Below, piece after piece: positions 43,004 to 51,434 of a DNA stretch of 64,000 nucleotides. The translations under genes and the position numbers were made by a program. Position 1 is the first letter of the stretch. Each line of letters begins with the position of its first letter. The notes beneath the pieces are model-generated. The model was not told the origin of the DNA. It saw nothing but the letters and a program-made list of their open reading frames with translations, and did not search any database. This DNA comes from an uncultured Steroidobacter sp. (lineage in GTDB: Bacteria; Pseudomonadota; Gammaproteobacteria; Steroidobacterales; Steroidobacteraceae). The stretch covers positions 1-64,000 of the forward strand of contig CALMII010000055.1 in NCBI GenBank assembly GCA_937864115.1, written 5' to 3'.

Positions 43004-44390
43004 TTTTCCCTCGCCTGCGGTCGCAGCAGTCGCAGCGATGCTGCCTGCGGCGTGCGTGCTGCTGCTGTACTGGCCGGCGCTGCACGCGAGTTTCCAGTTC
43101 GACGACTGGAACGTGATCGTCGGCGATCCGCGCGTGCATTCGCTGGCGGCGTGGTGGGACTCGATGCCCGGCATCCGGCCGCTGCTGAAGCTGAGTTACG
43201 CGCTCAACCACCTTGCTGGCAGCGAGCCTGCGGGCTTCCGTCTCGTCAATGTCCTGATTCATGCGATCAACGCGACGCTCGTCTTCCAGTTGCTGCGGGT
43301 GAAGGGGCGACGGCTCGGACTGCTGCCCGATCGAGCCTGGCAGGCGGCCCTGCTTGCCGCGCTGCTGTTTGCCGCACATCCCGTGCAGACCGAAGCCGTC
43401 ACCTACATTTCAGGTCGTTCCAGTTCGCTCGCGGCGTTGTTCTGTCTGCTGGGCCTGTTCTGCTGGATGCGCAGCGAAGAGCGGGCGACATCGTCCGCGT
43501 CGTGGCTGATGGCGTGCTGCCTGTGTTTCGCGGCGGCCGTCGCCACCAAGGAAACGGCATGGGTGTTGCCGCTGGCGCTGTGGCTGTATTCGGCGGATCG
43601 CCCCGTGCGGGAAACGTTGCGCAAGCTGAGTCCGCTGATTGCGATGATGTTCGTACTGGCGGCGCTGGCGTTGTCGCTATCGAAGTATCGATATCTGCTC
43701 GAGTTCAGCCTGGCCACGCGCTCGCTCGTCGACAATCTGCTCACGCAGTCGCGAGCATTGCTGTACCTGCTCGGTCAGCTCTTGCGGCTGAATAGTGGCA
43801 ACGCCGATCCAGCATTGCCGGTGATCGCCGAGCCGGACGTCGCGAGCATCGGCCTCATGATCGGCTGGGTTGTCGTCTGTGTCGCCGGATTGCTTTGTGT
43901 TCGCAGGAAGCCGGTCACGGCCTTCGCTGCATTGTGGTTCCTGCTGTGGCTCGCGCCGACGAACTCGCTGTTGCCGCGGCTTGACGTCGCCAACGACCGG
44001 CAGTTGTACCTGGCGATGATCGGACCGGCGTGGGGACTGTCTGTCGGTCTCATTGCATGGACCGCTCGTTCGACAGCGCTGCGCAATTTTTTCGCTGCGC
44101 TCCTGCTCGTGCTGCTCGGCCTGGCGACCCTGCAGCGCAACGCCATCTACGACACGGAAATCACGTTCTGGCAGGACACGGCCGCACGCAATCCATCGAG
44201 CGCGCGGGCTGCGAACAATCTCGGCATGGCCTACGCAGTCGCTTGCCGTTTCGATGATGCACTCGCCGAGTTCGAACGCGCCATCGCGCTCGAACCGCAG
44301 GATTCTCGCGCCCGCATCAACCGGCGCCTGCTGCGCGAAGGGCAGCTTCCCGGCGTCGACTGGGATCGATGCGCGTCCGGCGTTGACTGA
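42975..44390 (+). CDS. TMTC-like GT-C membrane glycosyltransferase with TPR
   Basis: 471 residues. About ten membrane segments. The first periplasmic loop has FQFDDWNVIVGDPRVH near residue 40, the acidic motif of GT-C enzymes (TMTC/PMT types), followed by RLVNVLIHAINATLVFQLL and LFAAHPVQTEAVTYISGRSS, the classical TMTC segment. The end carries one or two TPR motifs (AANNLGMAYAVACRFDDALA, FERAIALEP). Family members transfer mannose or other lipid-linked sugars to proteins. It overlaps the carboxypeptidase gene by 29 bp, so the two are translated together, pointing to a cell-envelope role. Acceptor unknown. Confidence 0.75.
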   Translation: MPSTSPRAADFPSPAVAAVAAMLPAACVLLLYWPALHASFQFDDWNVIVGDPRVHSLAAWWDSMPGIRPLLKLSYALNHLAGSEPAGFRLVNVLIHAINATLVFQLLRVKGRRLGLLPDRAWQAALLAALLFAAHPVQTEAVTYISGRSSSLAALFCLLGLFCWMRSEERATSSASWLMACCLCFAAAVATKETAWVLPLALWLYSADRPVRETLRKLSPLIAMMFVLAALALSLSKYRYLLEFSLATRSLVDNLLTQSRALLYLLGQLLRLNSGNADPALPVIAEPDVASIGLMIGWVVVCVAGLLCVRRKPVTAFAALWFLLWLAPTNSLLPRLDVANDRQLYLAMIGPAWGLSVGLIAWTARSTALRNFFAALLLVLLGLATLQRNAIYDTEITFWQDTAARNPSSARAANNLGMAYAVACRFDDALAEFERAIALEPQDSRARINRRLLREGQLPGVDWDRCASGVD

Positions 44391-44571
44391 GCGGGCGACG
44401 GCGAGCGGGGAGAGTGCTGCGAAGTCGCGGGCGCCGGGTCAGCGCCGTCAGGAACATGGGCTGATCGAGTCGCATTCCTGCCGGAATGCGAGAGAAATTC
44501 AGAGCCCGCTGTCGTGCGGGCGCGGTAACGTGGTTGGCGATGGTGTCTGAACCCATATGACGACATGGACA

Positions 44572-44586
44572 TCCGTCATTGACGGA
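44572..44586. promoter_or_regulatory. Candidate HigA operator
   Basis: 15-bp palindrome TCCGTCATTGACGGA ending 20 bp upstream of the higB start. Its place and symmetry fit autoregulation by the XRE-type antitoxin. Nothing else is seen in 44391-44606. Confidence 0.45.
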
Positions 44587-44606
44587 CTACGGCAGGGACG
44601 TATACG

Positions 44607-44930
44607 ATGGCCGCGTTCACTTTCATCGAAACCAGGCTGTTTTCACGCCTCGCCGATGAATATCTTCCTGACGATCAGTTGTCGCTGCTGCAGCAGTACC
44701 TCAATGAGAACCCGGAGGCAGGGGACATCATTCGCGAGTCCGGCGGGGTCCGGAAACTGCGTTGGAGAGCGGAGGGACGAGGAAAGCGTGGTGGACTCCG
44801 GATCATTTACTACCTGCGATCGAAGCAGGGTGAGGTCTGGTTGCTGACGCTGTATGCGAAGAACGTCGCCGGGAGCATTTCGGGTCAAACCTTGAGGAAG
44901 ATCAGGGAGGAGATAGATGGCCAGTCGTAA
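44607..44930 (+). CDS. higB: HigB/RelE-type toxin
   Basis: 107 residues. RelE-fold signature of the HigB-2 group: IIRESGGVRKLRWRAEGRGK, RGGLRIIYYLRSKQGEVWLL, and LYAKNVAG. Members are ribosome-dependent or free mRNA endonucleases that halt translation. The gene overlaps the antitoxin gene by 14 bp, with toxin first, the usual higBA order. Confidence 0.88.
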   Translation: MAAFTFIETRLFSRLADEYLPDDQLSLLQQYLNENPEAGDIIRESGGVRKLRWRAEGRGKRGGLRIIYYLRSKQGEVWLLTLYAKNVAGSISGQTLRKIREEIDGQS

Positions 44931-45189
44931 GAGAGATATTGGACAGGAAATTCTGGAGGGAATCCGGGAGATCAAGCGGGGCGAGCATGGTCGTGTAACG
45001 ACGGTGCCGTCGGTGTCCCGCATCCGGGAGAAGACCGGTTTGTCCCAGGCCGTATTTGCACGACTGCTTGGAGTGTCGGTGCGTACGCTGCAGGAGTGGG
45101 AGCAGGGCCGGCGGGCTCCCTCAGGTGCGGCACGTACCTTGCTGCTCGTGGCAGAAAAAAATCCCCGTGCGCTTCTGGATGTAGCCTGA
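44917..45189 (+). CDS. higA: HigA-type XRE antitoxin
   Basis: 90 residues. Basic N-terminus (ASRKRDIGQEILEGIREIKR), then a helix-turn-helix: VSRIREKTGLSQAVFARLLG and VSVRTLQEWEQGRRAPSGAA. This is the HigA-2 layout, in which a flexible N-terminal segment binds the toxin. It would neutralise HigB and repress the operon through the palindrome at 44572. Confidence 0.88.
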   Translation: MASRKRDIGQEILEGIREIKRGEHGRVTTVPSVSRIREKTGLSQAVFARLLGVSVRTLQEWEQGRRAPSGAARTLLLVAEKNPRALLDVA

Positions 45190-45305
45190 CATCGATCGCA
45201 TGCCGCGTCGCTGCTGACGCCGGCGCCCACCAGCCAACCCTGATTGAAGAAGCAGGAGCGACCTGAAGGTCGCTGCTCATCCTGTAGTTGTATCTGCGCA
45301 CTTTC

Positions 45306-45343
45306 GGTGTTACAAAGCGTCACACGTTACAAGAGGTAACACC
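45306..45343. promoter_or_regulatory. Candidate BlaI-type operator
   Basis: Inverted arms GGTGTTAC (45306) and GTAACACC (45336), with TTACAA repeated at 45310 and 45327. BlaI/MecI-family sites contain TACA/TGTA dyads, and this one directly abuts the ATG at 45344, so binding would block expression of the whole export operon. Confidence 0.65.
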
Positions 45344-45724
45344 ATGAAGCGCACTCGTCCGCCCCTGGGGGATCTGGAACACGAACTGCTGACGATCCTG
45401 TGGAAGCACGGCGAAATGTCGGCTTTTGCAGTGCGCCAGCAGGTCAATCGCAAGCTCAAGGACGCCACCATCCGCACCGTCCTGCGGCGGTTGGAAGAAA
45501 AAGGCTACGTGACCCATTCCGTGGTGAACGGCGCCTTCATCTATCGATCGAGCGAGACGGCGGAGACGGCCGCGGCCGGCGCAGTGCAGGAAATTGCGGA
45601 TCGATTCTGCGGCGGGTCTCTGGAGCGGCTGCTGACGGGCCTCGTCGATACGGGGGTGGTCAACACCAGCCAGCTCGCGCTGTTCGCGGGCAAGCGCAAG
45701 CGAAAGACGTCGCGGGACCGCTGA
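45344..45724 (+). CDS. BlaI/MecI/CopY-family transcriptional repressor
   Basis: 126 residues. Winged-helix domain: LGDLEHELLTILWKHGEMSA, VRQQVNRKLKDATIRTVLRR, LEEKGYVTHSVVNGAFIYRS. The C-terminal dimerisation part (FCGGSLERLLTGLVDT) is typical. In BlaR/MecR systems the repressor is cleaved by a partner protease; no BlaR1/MecR1 gene is nearby. Instead it is followed within 1-2 bp by a membrane-fusion protein and ABC exporter genes, with an inverted repeat overlapping its own start. It likely represses the export operon. Confidence 0.88.
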   Translation: MKRTRPPLGDLEHELLTILWKHGEMSAFAVRQQVNRKLKDATIRTVLRRLEEKGYVTHSVVNGAFIYRSSETAETAAAGAVQEIADRFCGGSLERLLTGLVDTGVVNTSQLALFAGKRKRKTSRDR

Positions 45725-45725
45725 G

Positions 45726-47036
45726 ATGAACACGGCGGCGACGCCAGCGAACGCGGGCCCGCGCATGGATCGTCCGATCCAGCCGCCCGCCTGGCTGTTG
45801 CCGCGCTGGCCACTCGCCGCCCGCGTCGCGTTGATCGCCGTCGCGCTGATGTCAGCCGCGTTGCTGACGGTGAAACTGATTGCAGGGTCGGGCGACAGGA
45901 CGCTGCGCATGCCGCGGGCGCAGCTGACCATCACCGCCGTCGGGCAAGGTGTGTTTCGCGATCTGATTCCACTGAACGCCAGCATCGTGCCGCGCGAGAC
46001 GGTGTATCTGGACGCCATCGACGGCGGACGTGTCGAGCGCCTGCTGGTCGAAGCGGGCGACGTGGTCGAGGCAGGGCAACCGCTGATCGAGCTCAGCAAT
46101 ACCAATCTCGCCTTGCAGGTCATTCAACAGGAATCACAGCTCAATCAGGCGCTCTCGCAACTGCAGCAGAACGAGATTGCGCTGGAACAGAATCAGCTGG
46201 CCAACGATCGCGCGCAGGTCGACATCGAATACCACCTGCGCCGTCTCCAGCGCGCCAGCGAGCGCCGCGCCAGCCTTGCCCGCAGCGGCATGCTGGCCGC
46301 GGAGCAGCGCGACGAAGTGAACGACGAGCTTGCCTACTACCGCAGGCTCGAACCCATTCAGCGCGAAAGCGGCCGCCGGCAATCCGCGCTGCGCGAGCGC
46401 CTGATGCCCGACATCCATCGTCAGGTGCAGATCCTGCGCGGCAACCTGACGGTCGTGCACGGCAAGCTGGACAGCCTCGTCATTCGTGCGCCGGTCGCCG
46501 GCAGGGTGACTGCGCTCGATCTGAAAGTCGGTGAAAGCCGGGCCGCCGGTCAGCGGCTGGCCGAAGTCACGCCCGATGCCGGCATGAAGCTCATCGCCGA
46601 TATCGATGAGTTCTATCTCGCGCGCGTGCGCGTCGGGCAGACCGCCACTATTGATATCGACGGCCAGCCGATCCGCCTCAGCGTGCGCCGCGTCTCGCCC
46701 CAGGTGCGCAACGGCCAGTTCCGCATCGATCTGGATTTCGAAGACGGGAGCCCCGCGACGCTGGTGGCGGGTTCTGCCGCGCAAGGCAGATTGAGGCTCG
46801 GCGGCGATACGCCCGCCGTGGTGCTGCCGAACGGTCCGTTCATGGAACGCACCGGCGGACAGTGGATCTTCGTCGTCGCGCCGGACGGCCGCACCGCGCA
46901 GCGCCGGCAGATCAACATCGGCCGGCGAACCATCGAGCAACTCGAAATCGTGGCGGGTCTGGCCGCCGGCGATCACGTCATCACGTCCGACTACACGGGG
47001 CTCGATCGCGCAGACCGCATCGTGCTGACCCCATAG
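45726..47036 (+). CDS. HlyD/MacA-type periplasmic adaptor (membrane fusion protein)
   Basis: 436 residues. One N-terminal membrane segment (ARVALIAVALMSAALLTVKL, residues 34-55). A lipoyl-like segment follows (GGRVERLLVEAGDVVEAGQP), then a long coiled coil (residues 125-240, LNQALSQLQQNEIALEQNQL), and the second lipoyl half (VIRAPVAGRVTALDLKVGES). The beta-barrel and membrane-proximal domains end with VAGLAAGDHVITSDYTGL. It bridges the inner-membrane exporter to an outer-membrane channel. Between the BlaI repressor and the ABC ATPase, all on one strand with gaps of 1-8 bp. Confidence 0.88.
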   Translation: MNTAATPANAGPRMDRPIQPPAWLLPRWPLAARVALIAVALMSAALLTVKLIAGSGDRTLRMPRAQLTITAVGQGVFRDLIPLNASIVPRETVYLDAIDGGRVERLLVEAGDVVEAGQPLIELSNTNLALQVIQQESQLNQALSQLQQNEIALEQNQLANDRAQVDIEYHLRRLQRASERRASLARSGMLAAEQRDEVNDELAYYRRLEPIQRESGRRQSALRERLMPDIHRQVQILRGNLTVVHGKLDSLVIRAPVAGRVTALDLKVGESRAAGQRLAEVTPDAGMKLIADIDEFYLARVRVGQTATIDIDGQPIRLSVRRVSPQVRNGQFRIDLDFEDGSPATLVAGSAAQGRLRLGGDTPAVVLPNGPFMERTGGQWIFVVAPDGRTAQRRQINIGRRTIEQLEIVAGLAAGDHVITSDYTGLDRADRIVLTP

Positions 47037-47044
47037 GAGCGTCC

Positions 47045-47727
<683 letters not shown>

Positions 47728-47734
<7 letters not shown>

Positions 47735-50211
47735 GCAGCTACGTTGCCGCGGCGATTCGCAACCTGCTGCACAATCGCGCCTACGCGCTCATCAATCTGC
47801 TCGGGCTGACGCTCGGATTCACCGCGGCGATCCTGATCGCGCTGTATGTGCGCGATGAATTCAGCTACGACCGGTTCATCCCGAATCACGAGCGGATCTA
47901 TCAGCTCGGCGAAGTGATTGCGCCGCCTGGGCGGGCGGAGATGCGGGTCGCAGTTTCCGCCGTCACAGATGCTGCCGCGCTGCAGCTCACGTTCCCTGAA
48001 ATCGACGCGACGACGCGTCTTGCGTACGCAGGTATCCGTCTGCACCGCCGTGACGATCCTGATGGCCTTCCGTTTGGTGGCAACTGGGTAGACCCCAATT
48101 TCCTTGAGCTGTTTCCGCTGCGAGTAATTGCAGGTGAAGTATCGAACGCGCTGAGCCGGCCCGATGGCCTGGTGCTGACGCGCAAGGCCGCGCACCAGCT
48201 GTTCGGCCGTGAGGACGTCGTCGGCGAAAGGCTTTCCCTCGATCGTCAGGTCGACATGCACGTGATGGCGGTGGTCGCGGATGTTCCGGCGAACAGCCAC
48301 CTGACCGGTGACGTGTTCCTGCCTGGCATCGCCAGTTCCTCCGGGCTGACGGCTCTGGAAGCTGCGCAGCGCCAGCCTGGCGCGCTGCGCGCCGACAATG
48401 TCATCACGTACGTGAGGCTTCGTTCGGGTGCGGACATAGATGCCATTCGCGCGCGACTGGGCGAATTTGCGGACACACACGTCCCTGACAATGTAATCCC
48501 GGGAAACGTAAATGGCATGAGCAGTTCGCGCGTGTACACGTTCACGCTCACACCGCTTGCCGACATTCATTTTCAGCCTCGGCGTATGGGTGAAATGAAA
48601 CCCGCAGGCGATCCGCGGGTCGTGAAGGCGATGCTGGGCATTGCGCTGCTCATTCTGATCGTCGCCTGCGGCAACTTCGTGAGCATGATGACGGCGCGCG
48701 CCATGCGGCGCGCGGTCGAAGTCGGCGTGCGCAAGGCGGTCGGCGCGCTGCGCCGACAGATTGCGCTGCAGTTCATGGGTGAGTGCCTGTTCTATGCCGT
48801 GCTGGCGCTGATCTGCGCCGTCATTGCCGTGGAGCTCATGCTGCCCGCATTCAACGGCTTTCTGCAGCGGCAGATCACGTTCGACTACCTGAGAGATCCT
48901 GCGCTGGCGACAGGGCTCATCGGACTTGCATTGCTGTCGGGATGCGCAGCAGGCGCCTATCCGGCTTTTTATCTCTCGGGCTTCAAGCCCGCCATCGTGC
49001 TCAGAGGTCTTGCTTCGCAGCCGAAGGCGAGCCGGATACGTCGGATGATGGTCGTGCTGCAGTTCGCGACGCTGATCGCTTTGCTGGTGGCGACGCTCAC
49101 GGTTCAGCGACAAACCCGCTACGCGATCGAAGAGCGTCTGCGCGTGCCCACCGATCAGATCTATCTCAACAATGCCGCGAGCGGCTGTTCACGCGAGTCA
49201 CTCGATGCGATCCGCAATCTGAAACCCGTGCTGGTGGTCACCTGTGCTTCCCAATACGCGCTTTCCATTCATCACATGTCGGCGACGTTTGTCTCGCCTC
49301 GCGGCGACGACGCCGTCGCTACCGGTGCGGTGCCAGTGGACGACGCCTTCTTCGATGTCTTCGGCATCACGCCGCTCGCCGGGCGGCTGCTGTCGCGTTC
49401 GCGCGGGCAGGACATGGTTCTCCAGAGTGGCAGCGACGTGCAGGACAACCCCGCCATCGTGATCAATGAATCCGCGGCCCGCGCCCTCGGCTTCAACATT
49501 CCGGCGGAAGCGGTCGGCAAATTTCCGCAGTGGCGGCGCGTGGGCATTGACGATGGCCGGATCAAAGTCTTCGAGATGCGCAGCTCGCAGATCGTCGGTG
49601 TGATTCCGGACTTCTCGGTCGGCTCGGTTCGCGATGCGATCGAGCCGACCGTGTACTACGTGGACCCTGTATTGCTGTCCCGTCTCGTCGTGCGATTCGA
49701 TGGCGGTGCGGTTCAGGAGGGCATGAACGCGGTCGAGGCCGTATGGAATCAACGAGAGCCCGGCAGCCGCTTCGAAGGGACATTCCTCAGCCAGTACATG
49801 AACGCCCTGTATGCCGACATCGTCACGCAATCCACGGTCTTTTCAGTGTTTTCAGCAGTCGCCGTGGCGCTCGCAGCGCTCGGCCTGCTCGGGCTTGCGA
49901 TCTTCACCGCCGAACGGCGCACCAAGGAAATCGGCTTGCGCAAAGTGATGGGGGCGCGCCGCACCGACATCCTGTGGTTTCTCGGCTGGCAGTTCGCCCG
50001 CCCGGTGCTGTGGGCGAACGTCATTGCCTGGCCGTGTGCATACCTGCTCATGCGCTGGTGGCTGCAAGGCTTCGAATATCACGTCGAGCTGGGTCTGGCG
50101 ACGTTCGTCATTGCCGGCGTCCTGGCCTTGATCATTGCCCTGGCAACGATCTCGGGTCACGTCCTGCTGGTGGCGCGCGCCAGGCCGATCCATGCGTTGC
50201 GGCATGAGTGA
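47728..50211 (+). CDS. ABC exporter permease, duplicated FtsX/MacB type
   Basis: 827 residues, about twice the length of simple MacB permeases. N-terminal membrane helix (YALINLLGLTLGFTAAILIA), then a large periplasmic domain (residues 50-270), and a three-helix FtsX module around 280-430 (VKAMLGIALLILIVACGNFV, RAMRRAVEVGVRKAVGALRR). A second periplasmic domain (residues 450-690) and a second FtsX module follow (GLLGLAIFTAERRTKEIGLR, KVMGARRTDILWFLGWQF). Such duplicated permeases pair with MacA-like adaptors in antimicrobial-peptide or macrolide export. The substrate is not known. It completes the operon from 45344. Confidence 0.88.
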
Positions 50212-50225
50212 AACGGGCAGCGGCG

Positions 50226-50429
50226 CTACTTCCTCGCTCCGAGCCTCGCCAGCATCTCCGACAATTCTTCCGGACTGATCCAGAAGTGTTCGCACACGCG
50301 TCCCCACAGCATGGGCGTGGGGACATTGTGGCCGCGGCGCTCCTTCTGTGTTTCGTGCAGCACGTACAGCACGATGCGTTCTCTGTGCGTGAGACCGTCG
50401 CGGACGTCGGGAATGTCGTTGCGATTCAT
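50226..50429 (-). CDS. Small conserved-looking protein, unknown
   Basis: 67 residues, DGLTHRERIVLYVLHETQKE followed by VPTPMLWGRVCEHFWISPEE. The pattern suggests a small helix-turn-helix or winged-helix-like domain. It is convergent to the ABC permease and has no signal peptide. No named family is recognised. Its well-formed start and ordered helical pattern favour a real gene, but it is short. Confidence 0.5.
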   Translation of the reverse strand: MNRNDIPDVRDGLTHRERIVLYVLHETQKERRGHNVPTPMLWGRVCEHFWISPEELSEMLARLGARK

Positions 50430-50445
50430 GTACTGCCTTTCCGCT

Positions 50446-50480
50446 CCCTCCTCCGCTTGCGGGGGAGGGCTGGGGTGGGG
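50446..50480. repeat. GGGGGA hairpin repeat
   Basis: CCCTCCTCCGCTTGCGGGGG followed by AGGGCTGGGGTGGGG, matching the units at 42105 and 61741; directly followed by a REP-like element. Confidence 0.75.
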
Positions 50481-50487
50481 CCTCTTA

Positions 50488-50546
50488 CTGTGGGGCCGGC
50501 TTCAGCCGGCCTCTTTTCGGAAGTCAGGCTGAAGCCTGACCTACAG
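50488..50546. repeat. REP-like two-hairpin element
   Basis: TGTGGGGCCGGCTTCAGCC then TCAGGCTGAAGCCTGA and CCTACAG. The last copy seen; none occurs in the D-amino-acid operon downstream. Confidence 0.85.
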
Positions 50547-50565
50547 AAACCCCCATCATCAGGCC

Positions 50566-51288
50566 TCAGGCGCCCGCTTTGCGCCGCTGCTTCGTCTTCG
50601 CCACCTGCGACAGGCGCCCCGTGTCCGGCGGCGTTTCGATGCGCGTGGTTTCATCGCCGTGCATCTCCATCAGCGACTCCATCAGGCCTTCATCGGCGCT
50701 CGAACACACGCCGAGCACGCTCGCTTCGTCGCAGCCTTCCGCCGCGACGTAGGCGTGACCCATGTTGGAATCGATGTAGATGGATTCGCCGGCTTCGAGA
50801 ACGATCGGGTCGTAGAACTCCGTGTGGATCTCGATGCGGCCTTCCAGCACGTAGATGTATTCCTCGCCGGAGTGATGCACGAGTTCGCCGAACTCGCCGA
50901 CGCTCTTGGCGCGGATGCGCGTGAGCACCGGGATCATGCGTTTGCGGCGCAGCTCCGCACACAGATAGTAGTAATCGTAGTTGCGGGTGTTGACGCGGAT
51001 CGCGCGATCGAGCCGTCCGATGCTGCGCCGCGCGGTCACGGCGGGCTCCGGTCCTTCGCTCGGCTCCGCGAACAGGTCCGCCATGGGAATCTTCAGCCGC
51101 TCGCTCAATTGCAGCAGCTTGTCGTAGGTGAGCGTGAGCCGGTCGTGTTCGACCTTGGCGAGCGTCGACAGCGGAATACCGGTGCGCTTGCTCATTTCCT
51201 TGAGCGTCCAGTCGTTGCGGGTGCGCAGCGAACGCAGCAATCGTCCGAGGGTGGGCTTGGCGGGCGAGCGTGACTTGCTTGTCTTCAT
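50566..51288 (-). CDS. XRE-family regulator with C-terminal cupin domain
   Basis: 240 residues from ATG 51288 (MKTSKSRSPAKPTLGRLLRS). Helix-turn-helix at residues 14-68: LRTRNDWTLKEMSKRTGIPL, STLAKVEHDRLTLTYDKLLQ. The cupin barrel at 125-205 contains HHSGEEYIYVLEGRIEIH and AGESIYIDSNMGHAYVAAEG, with His and Glu residues that could bind metal or ligand. This class often represses amino-acid, polyamine or osmolyte catabolism (PuuR/SutR type). It is divergent from the nine-gene operon at 51435, and a palindrome overlaps its start. It is probably the local regulator, sensing an amino acid or peptide. Confidence 0.88.
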   Translation of the reverse strand: MKTSKSRSPAKPTLGRLLRSLRTRNDWTLKEMSKRTGIPLSTLAKVEHDRLTLTYDKLLQLSERLKIPMADLFAEPSEGPEPAVTARRSIGRLDRAIRVNTRNYDYYYLCAELRRKRMIPVLTRIRAKSVGEFGELVHHSGEEYIYVLEGRIEIHTEFYDPIVLEAGESIYIDSNMGHAYVAAEGCDEASVLGVCSSADEGLMESLMEMHGDETTRIETPPDTGRLSQVAKTKQRRKAGA

Positions 51289-51298
51289 TGCGCGCAAT
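51287..51298. promoter_or_regulatory. Palindrome over the XRE-cupin start
   Basis: Perfect ATTGCGCGCAAT overlapping the ATG at 51288. A plausible autoregulatory site. Confidence 0.45.
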
Positions 51299-51341
51299 TC
51301 TAGCGGGAACCCGTGACGGAACGGCTCATTGCCGAAATCTA

Positions 51342-51377
51342 CAATCAGGTTGACGATTCTCCAATCAGGACTAGTAT
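51342..51377 (+). promoter_or_regulatory. Promoter and direct repeats for the D-amino-acid/peptide operon
   Basis: TTGACG (51350), 16-bp spacer, TAGTAT (51372) form a reasonable sigma-70 promoter, about 57 bp before the serine hydrolase start. Two direct repeats CAATCAGG (51342 and 51362) lie exactly 20 bp apart; the second is inside the spacer, a position suited to repression by the adjacent XRE-cupin protein. Confidence 0.55.
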
Positions 51378-51434
51378 GGCCGACAGGGGATAAATCAGCC
51401 GACAAAGAGCGGCGCACACACAGGTGAGGATCCC

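Noticed and set aside
44607..45189. Genomic island boundary at the toxin-antitoxin pair
   Set aside because: No integrase, attachment repeat or tRNA is nearby, so a mobile origin is not supported.
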